Below are positions 1 to 4,046 of a stretch of 7,871 nt of DNA, in pieces (the first letter of the stretch is position 1; every line of letters begins with the position of its first letter). The DNA comes from Halobacteriales archaeon SW_9_67_25 (GTDB taxonomy: Archaea; Halobacteriota; Halobacteria; Halobacteriales; Haloarculaceae), in the NCBI GenBank assembly GCA_003022745.1, contig PXSU01000147.1:1-7871 (forward strand), written 5' to 3'. The notes below the pieces were generated by a model that saw only the letters and a list, made by a program, of their open reading frames with translations, ran no database searches and had not been told where the DNA came from. The position numbers and the translations under genes are program-made.

Positions 1-191
1 TCGATCTCGTCTTCTTCGACGACGAGGCCACACTCTTTACAGACCGTCTCCCCGTGTTCGGCGTCCGAGACGAGCCGGCCACCACACTCGGGACAGACGT
101 CGACGCCGACCTCCTCGGTCTCCTCGGTCCTCTCTCGTTCGCGCGTTCGTGTGCGTTCGGCGTTTCGTTGCCGTGTCGGTGATTCGCTCAT
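1..191 (-). CDS. tfb: Transcription initiation factor IIB (TFB), N-terminal part, cut by the left edge
   Basis: Reading leftward from the ATG at 189-191, 63 codons are visible before the window ends. The protein begins with a basic/acidic, Arg/Glu-rich tail (residues 1-28). It then has a TFIIB-type zinc ribbon: Cys33-Pro-Glu-Cys36 and Cys51-Lys-Glu-Cys54, 14 residues apart, followed by the GLVVEEDEI stretch typical of archaeal TFB just after the ribbon. In this family the ribbon recruits RNA polymerase, and the C-terminal cyclin folds (outside the window) bind TBP-TATA and the BRE. Haloarchaea usually carry several tfb paralogues, and which one this is cannot be told from the N-terminus. A strong TATA box lies about 80 nt upstream. 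The identification rests on the zinc ribbon and its flanks. Confidence 0.88.
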   Translation of the reverse strand, partial: MSESPTRQRNAERTRTRERERTEETEEVGVDVCPECGGRLVSDAEHGETVCKECGLVVEEDEI

Positions 192-267
192 GGTGTTCGG
201 GGTTGCCGGAGAGGTAATCGTAATACTTTCTCCAGCGTCTCCTCTTAACTACTAGTTAGTCCGTCAA

Positions 268-284
268 GTTTATAAACGTTTTGC
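268..284 (-). promoter_or_regulatory. Probable tfb promoter (BRE + TATA)
   Basis: On the minus strand an A-rich BRE-like GCAAAAC runs directly into GTTTATAAAC, a perfect 10-bp palindrome at 268-277. Initiation about 25 nt downstream would give a tfb leader of roughly 50 nt. A weaker box, GTATTACGA around 219-228, sits about 30 nt from the ATG and would give a leaderless message instead. The stop codon of the upstream lipoprotein ORF (270-272) lies inside the palindrome. Confidence 0.5.
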
Positions 285-533
285 TTTGACTATCGCAGAT
301 GATAAAGGTAACACACCGACGGAACTCGGATGATACGTATTGTCACAGGCCGTAGCACGGGCGCGATAGCCCGCGTTTATATGGTCAGAACTCGGCGTCG
401 GGGTCGGTTCCGCGGTCGGCGTCGGCGTGGCCTCCTCGCCGCCACCGTCGCCGCCTTGCGGACACCCCGCGAGTCCCATCGTGAGTGCGCTGCCCAGCGT
501 TCCGAGTACCTGCCGTCTGTTCGGTCGTGTCAT
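270..533 (-). CDS. Short Tat-type lipoprotein, probably truncated
   Basis: 87 codons from the ATG at 531-533. I chose this start because the TATA/BRE lies about 32 nt upstream and the signal peptide begins right there; the open frame extends further 5' but through the promoter. Residues 1-24 are a twin-arginine lipoprotein signal: Arg6-Arg7, a hydrophobic stretch, then lipobox L-A-G-C with Cys24 as the lipidated residue. A Gly-rich segment and a Thr/Pro linker (ATPTPTAEPTPTP, about 35-47) follow, as in many haloarchaeal surface lipoproteins. No folded domain comes after: the last ~37 residues use codons unusual for this genome (TTA, CCT, TCA, ATA, AAA) and look like translated intergenic DNA. 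It may be the remnant of a larger substrate-binding or copper-type lipoprotein, or a genuine mini-lipoprotein. Function is unknown. The promoter and signal peptide are well supported; the C-terminus is not. Confidence 0.5.
   Translation of the reverse strand: MTRPNRRQVLGTLGSALTMGLAGCPQGGDGGGEEATPTPTAEPTPTPSSDHINAGYRARATACDNTYHPSSVGVLPLSSAIVKAKRL
358..373. other. Small hairpin inside the lipoprotein tail
   Basis: CGGGC / GCCCG arms (358-362 and 369-373) enclose a 6-nt loop. On the minus strand the hairpin lies just downstream of a TATA-like ATATAAAC (375-382). It could be a relic terminator or a chance inverted repeat. No U-tract follows on either strand. Confidence 0.25.
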
Positions 534-558
534 CGCGTACGAGGCCGGGAATAGACAG

Positions 559-576
559 ATAATATATATTTTCCCA
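559..576 (-). promoter_or_regulatory. Strong BRE/TATA promoter of the lipoprotein gene
   Basis: On the minus strand GGGAAAA (BRE-like) leads into ATATATATTATC, the best TATA element in the window. Its centre lies about 32 nt before the ATG at 533, which predicts a transcript with a leader of only a few nucleotides. Confidence 0.7.
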
Positions 577-591
577 ACAGTGACCATTCTC

Positions 592-611
592 CGACCCAAA
601 TTCGACCCAAA
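592..611. repeat. Tandem 11-bp direct repeat upstream of the lipoprotein promoter
   Basis: CGACCCAAA occurs at 592-600 and again at 603-611, an exact 11-bp period (about one helical turn). On the minus strand this reads TTTGGGTCG twice. The repeat lies about 15-35 bp upstream of the BRE, where an archaeal activator or repressor would bind. It also supplies the U-rich tract of the terminator described at 609-639. Confidence 0.5.
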
Positions 612-639
612 AACGGTGGATCGGCACTCTCGCGCCGAT
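609..639 (-). terminator. Hairpin plus U-tract, terminator-like
   Basis: On the minus strand ATCGGC / GCCGAT arms (634-639 and 620-625) with an 8-nt loop are followed 6 nt later by five consecutive T (609-613), then a second T-rich stretch (598-602). It lies about 100 nt past the stop of the membrane-protein gene at 740 and would end its transcript before the lipoprotein promoter. Archaeal termination depends mainly on U-tracts, so the hairpin may be supplementary. Confidence 0.45.
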
Positions 640-678
640 ATTCTAGCTCCAGGTTCGAGGCTGGCGACGGTGACAGGG

Positions 679-697
679 CGAATATAATACTATATCT
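679..697 (-). promoter_or_regulatory. AT-rich promoter-like box without an obvious gene
   Basis: The minus strand reads GATATAGTATTATATTCG, far more AT-rich than its surroundings. Used leftward it would start transcription near 655-662, about 20 nt before the terminator-like hairpin, with no ORF between. It may drive a short RNA or serve as an extra upstream element. It could equally be plain AT-rich spacer after the membrane-protein gene. Confidence 0.3.
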
Positions 698-739
698 GAT
701 ACGTTCTGGCGCGAGACGTCGGGAGTCCGGGGTGCGGGG

Positions 740-1042
740 TCAGTCCCAGGTGATCCACAGCAAGAAGACGATGGCACCGAGTTCCAGCACTTGGACGAAC
801 ATCATGGCCTTGCCGGCGACCGGGTCGGCCTGGGAGAGGTAGTCCGCGACCTGCCGGTTGATGACGTAGTAGTTGAACGTCAGAAGGTTCTCCGCGAGCA
901 ACATCGCCCCGAACACCGCGAACCCGAGCGTGTGCTTGGAGCGAAACTCCAGGTAGTTCCGGACCCAGATGGTCAGGAGGGCGAACAACAGCACTACGTT
1001 GAGCGCCGTCGCGGCACTCGCTGCGTTCAGCCAGACTCCCAT
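740..1042 (-). CDS. Small three-helix membrane protein, partner of the upstream wHTH regulator
   Basis: 100 residues from the ATG at 1040-1042. The upstream open frame was not used because a BRE/TATA box lies about 31 nt before this ATG. Three hydrophobic segments are visible at about residues 6-27, 38-61 and 77-98. A short basic loop (R-N-Y-L-E-F-R-S-K) lies between helices 1 and 2 and a polar loop (N-R-Q-V-A-D-Y-L-S-Q-A-D) between helices 2 and 3. No catalytic or metal-binding motif is seen. Small three-TM proteins directly downstream of a winged-helix gene are a common haloarchaeal arrangement. I believe such proteins are annotated DUF7521, but that is from memory and unchecked. The role is unknown; a membrane sensor or anti-regulator for the neighbouring HTH protein is an inference from gene order only. 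Confidence 0.8.
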   Translation of the reverse strand: MGVWLNAASAATALNVVLLFALLTIWVRNYLEFRSKHTLGFAVFGAMLLAENLLTFNYYVINRQVADYLSQADPVAGKAMMFVQVLELGAIVFLLWITWD

Positions 1043-1066
1043 CTGTACCACCGTAGGGTTCTCTGT

Positions 1067-1087
1067 GGAATATACTCTTTCCCAAAT
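1067..1087 (-). promoter_or_regulatory. BRE/TATA promoter of the membrane-protein gene
   Basis: The minus strand reads GGGAAAGAGTATATTCC. TATA is centred near 1073, about 31 nt before the ATG at 1042, and the GGGAAAG BRE lies just upstream. The box sits in the 55-nt gap after the regulator gene, so the membrane protein can be transcribed independently as a leaderless message. Confidence 0.6.
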
Positions 1088-1097
1088 TGGACCATAA

Positions 1098-1373
1098 TCA
1101 GTCGACCTCCTGGATGATTTCCTCGACGGTGTCCCAGTGGTGACGCACGCGGTCGGTCGGCAGGTAGACCGCACCGTAGTCGTCGCCGCTGTCCGTGACG
1201 ATGTCGTTGTCCGAGAGTACGTCGAGGTGGTGCCGGATCGTCTTGTAATCGAGGTCGAGGTCCTCCGCGAGCTGGTTGGCGTTGCGGGGGCGCTCCTCGA
1301 CCGCTTTGAGGATGCGCACGCGGTTTTTCCCCCCGCGTGTGCCAGTCAGCACGTACCAGAGGACTGCCTCCAT
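1098..1373 (-). CDS. Winged helix-turn-helix transcriptional regulator (ArsR-like)
   Basis: 91 residues from the ATG at 1371-1373. A longer open frame exists upstream, but it runs antisense-like through the DUF357 gene. Residues about 17-73 form a wHTH. The first helix is N-R-V-R-I-L-K-A-V. A helix-turn-helix follows (N-A-N-Q-L-A-E-D-L-D-L-D, then the recognition helix Y-K-T-I-R-H-H-L-D-V-L). The wing (I-V-T-D-S-G-D-D-Y-G-A-V-Y-L) closes the fold. The H-H-L-x-x-L signature resembles ArsR/MarR-like haloarchaeal regulators. There are no cysteines, so metal sensing of the classical ArsR kind is unlikely. The acidic C-terminal helix (V-E-E-I-I-Q-E-V-D) may dimerise. The gene sits 80 nt after DUF357 and 55 nt before the 3-TM protein, which is probably its regulatory or signalling partner. 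A palindrome next to its TATA suggests autoregulation. Effector unknown. Confidence 0.85.
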   Translation of the reverse strand: MEAVLWYVLTGTRGGKNRVRILKAVEERPRNANQLAEDLDLDYKTIRHHLDVLSDNDIVTDSGDDYGAVYLPTDRVRHHWDTVEEIIQEVD

Positions 1374-1395
1374 CACCGGAACCCAACACGGCCCC

Positions 1396-1421
1396 CCACG
1401 TAAGTTCACCGGCACGTGCCG
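1396..1421 (-). promoter_or_regulatory. Regulator promoter with adjoining palindromic operator candidate
   Basis: A TATA-like AACTTACGT (about 1398-1406, minus strand) lies some 29 nt before the regulator ATG, the leaderless spacing. A perfect 12-bp palindrome, CGGCACGTGCCG (1410-1421), lies immediately upstream, over the BRE position. A dimeric wHTH bound there would block TFB access, which suggests negative autoregulation. The TATA itself is weak. Confidence 0.4.
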
Positions 1422-1453
1422 AGCCAGCCGGGCCCGTCGTTCCCCGAAGGCGG

Positions 1454-1735
1454 TCAGACCGTGAAGAGGTGTCCCTCCTCCGGGACATCGAACAGGCCGA
1501 CGCGCGCGCCGGCGTCGAGCCAGGCGTGGCCGTAGGAGAACGCCGCCAGCGCGTTCACGAAATCGCCCTCCGCCCGGAAGTGACGCCCGTCGTCGAGGTA
1601 CGAACGGGCCATCTCCTCGCACTCGGACGCAGCGTCGGCCATCGGTGTCCCGCCGGGCGGCGCGACCTCTGCCACCGCGAGTGCCTCCGCGAGCAGTTCC
1701 TCGTACCGGTCGGTCTTCTTCTGGATGTCGGCCAT
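1454..1735 (-). CDS. DUF357 family protein
   Basis: 93 residues from the ATG at 1733-1735. An AGGTG at about 1741-1745, 5 nt upstream, could act as a Shine-Dalgarno sequence, and no clear TATA lies at leaderless distance. The protein is all-helical and acidic. It starts K-K-T-D-R-Y-E-E-L-L-A-E-A-L, continues through A-S-E-C-E-E-M-A-R-S-Y-L-D-D-G-R-H-F, and ends in a conserved-looking N-A-L-A-A-F-S-Y-G-H-A-W-L-D-A-G-A-R-V-G-L-F. This pattern matches the archaeal DUF357 family (PF04010), whose members are about this size and have no established function. It is transcribed away from trxB and toward the wHTH gene, 80 nt downstream. The family call is from recognition of the helical signature, not from a search. 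Confidence 0.8.
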   Translation of the reverse strand: MADIQKKTDRYEELLAEALAVAEVAPPGGTPMADAASECEEMARSYLDDGRHFRAEGDFVNALAAFSYGHAWLDAGARVGLFDVPEEGHLFTV

Positions 1736-1858
1736 ATCCGCACCTGGGCACGGCGGGCACATGTGTCGTTCGGCGGAGGCCCGGCGGACCGTCGGGGGCG
1801 GGGGTGGGTCAGTTGCTCCGTGTCCCGGGGGCTGTGCAAGGCTCCGGACCGAGGGCAC

Positions 1859-1869
1859 AATCTACAAAC
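1859..1869 (+). promoter_or_regulatory. TATA-like element of trxB
   Basis: AATCTACAAAC is centred near 1864, about 29 nt before the trxB ATG, the leaderless spacing seen elsewhere in the window. The BRE is poor. Confidence 0.45.
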
Positions 1870-1892
1870 CCCCAGACAGCCAACTCACAGGT

Positions 1893-2966
1893 ATGACGGA
1901 CGAGGCTATCGAACACCGGCGACTCGTGATCGCCGGGTCGGGTATCGCGGGACTGACTGCCGCCATCTACGCGGCGCGGTCGAACAACGACCCGCTGGTG
2001 CTGGAGGGTGACGAACCCGGCGGCCAGTTGACGCTGACGACAGACGTCGCGAACTATCCCGGCTTCCCGGACGGCATCGGCGGGCCGGATCTGGTCGGGA
2101 AGATGAAAGACCAGGCCACCCAGTTCGGCGCCGAGATTGACCACGGCATCGTGACCGACGTCCGGCCGCGAAACGAGGCTCCGGGCGAGCACGCCGGCCC
2201 CTTCGAGGTCGGGATGAAAGACGGCGACCGCTACACCTGTGACGCGTTCATCGCCGCCTCCGGCGCGAGCGCGCGCACTCTGGGCGTACCCGGCGAGGAC
2301 GAACTGATGGGGTACGGCGTCTCGACGTGTGCCACCTGCGACGGTGCGTTCTTCCGCGGGGAGGACATGCTCGTCGTCGGCGGCGGGGACGCCGCCATGG
2401 AGGAGGCCACCTTCCTCACGAAGTTCGCCGACACCATCTACATCGCCCACCGGCGCGAGAACTTCCGCGCCGAGGACTACTGGGTCGACCGCGTCCAGGA
2501 GAACGTCGAGTCTGGCGACATCGAGATCATGCGCAACACCGAACTTCTGGAGATTCACGGCTCCGCCGAGGACGGGATCGACCACGTCGTGCTCGCACGG
2601 AACGAGGACGGGTATCCCAAGGAGAACCTCGAGGACTCTGATACGGAGACCTTCGAGTTCGACGTCGGCGCGGTCTTCCTCGCCATCGGCCACACCCCCA
2701 ACACGGCGTACCTCGAAGACACGGGCGTCGAGATGGACGAGGCCGGTTACATCGAGACCCACGGCGGCGAGGGGGGCGGCCAGACCCGGACGGCAGTGCC
2801 GGGCATCTTCGGTGCCGGCGATGTCGTCGACTTCCACTACCAGCAGGCCGTGACCGCGGGCGGGATGGGCTGCAAGGCCGCCATGGATGCCGACGAGTAC
2901 CTCGAGGACATCCCCCGGAGGACGGCCGCGACGACCGACGCGGCGGCCGCAGAATCGGACGACTGA
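1893..2966 (+). CDS. trxB: Thioredoxin-disulfide reductase
   Basis: 357 residues from the ATG at 1893. The frame is open upstream, but this ATG follows the TATA by 29 nt and begins directly before the Rossmann fold. Cytoplasmic FAD enzyme that passes electrons from a nicotinamide cofactor to thioredoxin. Visible motifs: FAD-binding G-S-G-I-A-G (15-20) and G-G-Q-L (43-46); the redox pair Cys146-Ala-Thr-Cys149 in S-T-C-A-T-C-D-G; the second Rossmann motif G-G-G-D-A-A-M-E-E-A (163-172); H-R-R (186-188), which in bacterial TrxB binds the NADPH 2'-phosphate; and the FAD-binding G-A-G-D-V (307-311). It is slightly longer than bacterial TrxB (about 320). The extra residues are an acidic insert around 238-256 and an Ala/Asp-rich C-terminal tail (341-357). 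NADPH preference is inferred from H-R-R; archaeal homologues can differ. Divergent from the DUF357 gene. Confidence 0.95.
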   Translation: MTDEAIEHRRLVIAGSGIAGLTAAIYAARSNNDPLVLEGDEPGGQLTLTTDVANYPGFPDGIGGPDLVGKMKDQATQFGAEIDHGIVTDVRPRNEAPGEHAGPFEVGMKDGDRYTCDAFIAASGASARTLGVPGEDELMGYGVSTCATCDGAFFRGEDMLVVGGGDAAMEEATFLTKFADTIYIAHRRENFRAEDYWVDRVQENVESGDIEIMRNTELLEIHGSAEDGIDHVVLARNEDGYPKENLEDSDTETFEFDVGAVFLAIGHTPNTAYLEDTGVEMDEAGYIETHGGEGGGQTRTAVPGIFGAGDVVDFHYQQAVTAGGMGCKAAMDADEYLEDIPRRTAATTDAAAAESDD

Positions 2967-3018
2967 CCGCCTCTCTGGCGCGTCGAGGGGTCGTTCGGCT
3001 TTTGCACACAGGTCCACA

Positions 3019-3031
3019 GACGCTTTAGGTG
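3019..3031 (+). promoter_or_regulatory. TATA-like element of the 3051 gene
   Basis: ACGCTTTAGG is centred near 3025, 26 nt before the ATG at 3051, the leaderless arrangement. It indicates that this small gene is transcribed separately from trxB, which ends 84 nt upstream. Confidence 0.5.
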
Positions 3032-3050
3032 GTGACTGCCAAGTCCGGGC

Positions 3051-3335
3051 ATGACAGACGAGACAGTTACTGTCGAACTGACGTCGAACGGTGACAGCGA
3101 CGAGATCGAGGTGCCGGTCGCCATCGTGGACCTGCTTGCCGAGGGCGAGGAGGCGGTCACAACAGTTGTCGGCGACCTCGCCATGCTGGGGTTCGCCCAG
3201 CAGGCCCACGGCATCGTCCACCACAGCCAGGGCGAGGTGGGCGAGGACCTCGCTGCCGCCGAACAGCTGACGCTCGACCTCTTCGAGGAGCGCTTCGGCC
3301 AGAGCTACGCCGAGGTCACCGGTCACTCCCACTGA
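3051..3335 (+). CDS. Small acidic haloarchaeal protein (possibly DUF7545)
   Basis: 94 residues starting at the ATG 26 nt past the TATA box. No signal peptide or membrane segment is seen. Residues 1-22 look like a beta-rich acidic start (T-V-T-V-E-L ... D-E-I-E-V-P). The rest is helical: V-D-L-L-A-E-G-E-E-A, then G-D-L-A-M-L-G-F-A-Q-Q-A-H-G-I-V-H-H, then D-L-F-E-E-R-F-G-Q-S-Y-A-E-V-T-G-H-S-H. Several histidines (54, 58, 59 and the C-terminal H-S-H) could bind metal, but no family precedent for this is known to me. I recognise the pattern as a conserved haloarchaeal hypothetical protein, I think annotated DUF7545, without database confirmation. Its last 20 bp overlap the 3' end of arfC tail-to-tail. 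Confidence 0.75.
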   Translation: MTDETVTVELTSNGDSDEIEVPVAIVDLLAEGEEAVTTVVGDLAMLGFAQQAHGIVHHSQGEVGEDLAAAEQLTLDLFEERFGQSYAEVTGHSH

Positions 3336-3990
3336 CGTCGTAGGCCAGCACGACGCCCTCGTCGACGCGGTCGACCGAGACGAGGTCCAGTTCCGGGAAG
3401 TCCGCGGTGAAGCCCTCGCCGTCGGCCAGCGTCGGTGCCTCGCGGCCGCCGATGACGACCGGGCCGACGTAGGCGGAGAGGCGGTCGACCAGCCCCGCCT
3501 CGAACAGCGAGAAGATGAGTTCGCCCCCGCCCTCGACCATGAGCTGGTCGATACCCTCGGGTTCGAGCCGTTCGAGCGCGGCCGGCAGGTCGACGCGGTC
3601 CTCGCCGGCGACGATGACCGTCGCGCCTGCGGTCTCCATCTGCGAGACGAAGTCCGTCGGCGCGGCCTCGCTGACAAGCAGGTAGCTCTCGGCCGCGTCA
3701 TCCAACACGGCAGCGTCGGGCGGGGTGCGGATGCGCGAGTCGGCGACCACCCGCGCAGGGTTGGCCGGCTCGCCGCGATCGCTCCGCCGGGCCTGCAGGT
3801 CCCCACTCTTGACCGTCAGCGAGGGGTCGTCGGCGAGGACGGTTCCCACCCCGACCATGACGGCGTCGCTGTCGGCGCGCAGGCGGTCGACGCGGTCGAA
3901 GTCGTCGGGCCCGCTGATGTCGACCTGCTCGCGTTCGCGCGTGGAGAGTTTCCCGTCCGCGCTCATCGCTGCGTTGACCACGACGCGCAT
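3316..3990 (-). CDS. arfC: 2,5-diamino-6-(ribosylamino)-4(3H)-pyrimidinone 5'-phosphate reductase (archaeal RibD C-terminal type)
   Basis: 224 residues from the ATG at 3988-3990. Riboflavin/FAD pathway enzyme that uses NAD(P)H to reduce the ribosyl side chain of the diaminopyrimidine before deamination, the archaeal/fungal order of steps. The stand-alone reductase domain has the family landmarks: N-A-A-M-S-A-D-G-K-L-S (6-16), the cofactor loop G-V-G-T-V-L-A-D-D-P-S-L-T-V (47-60), P-A-R-V-V-A-D-S (78-85) and the glycine-rich M-V-E-G-G-G-E-L (151-158). The length fits archaeal members (about 215-230) and there is no deaminase domain. It follows menD on the same strand after a 56-nt gap holding small inverted repeats, so co-transcription is possible but not assured. 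Its 3' end overlaps the convergent small gene by 20 bp. Confidence 0.9.
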   Translation of the reverse strand: MRVVVNAAMSADGKLSTREREQVDISGPDDFDRVDRLRADSDAVMVGVGTVLADDPSLTVKSGDLQARRSDRGEPANPARVVADSRIRTPPDAAVLDDAAESYLLVSEAAPTDFVSQMETAGATVIVAGEDRVDLPAALERLEPEGIDQLMVEGGGELIFSLFEAGLVDRLSAYVGPVVIGGREAPTLADGEGFTADFPELDLVSVDRVDEGVVLAYDVSGSDR

Positions 3991-4007
3991 GGCCCTACTC
4001 CGTCCGA

Positions 4008-4041
4008 CCCCCACAAGGGTGTTGGGGGGCCGGGTTCCCGG
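4008..4041. other. Two inverted repeats between menD and arfC
   Basis: CCCCCA / TGGGGG (4008-4013 and 4023-4028, 9-nt loop) and CCGGGTTCCCGG (4030-4041) fill most of the menD-arfC gap. No U-tract follows on the minus strand, so these are not convincing terminators. The first covers the position where an arfC TATA box would be expected. Confidence 0.3.
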
Positions 4042-4046
4042 AAAAC

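Noticed and set aside
649..664. GGTTCGAGG resembling a tRNA T-arm
   Set aside because: Only a 4-bp stem flanks it, and no acceptor stem, anticodon arm or D-arm can be built around it.
1758..1765. CACATGTG 8-bp palindrome upstream of the DUF357 gene
   Set aside because: Short, in a GC-rich region and not associated with a clear TATA box; expected by chance in a window of this size.
1809..3806. 665-codon minus-strand open frame across trxB and the following genes
   Set aside because: It is antisense to clearly recognisable trxB and the 3051 gene. Its product is low-complexity Arg/Ser/Val-rich with no motif, a usual by-product of high GC with strong third-position bias.
4030..4041. CCGGGTTCCCGG as a menD terminator
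   Set aside because: On the menD strand it is followed by a C-run rather than T; the only T-run lies before the hairpin, so it does not fit archaeal or intrinsic termination.
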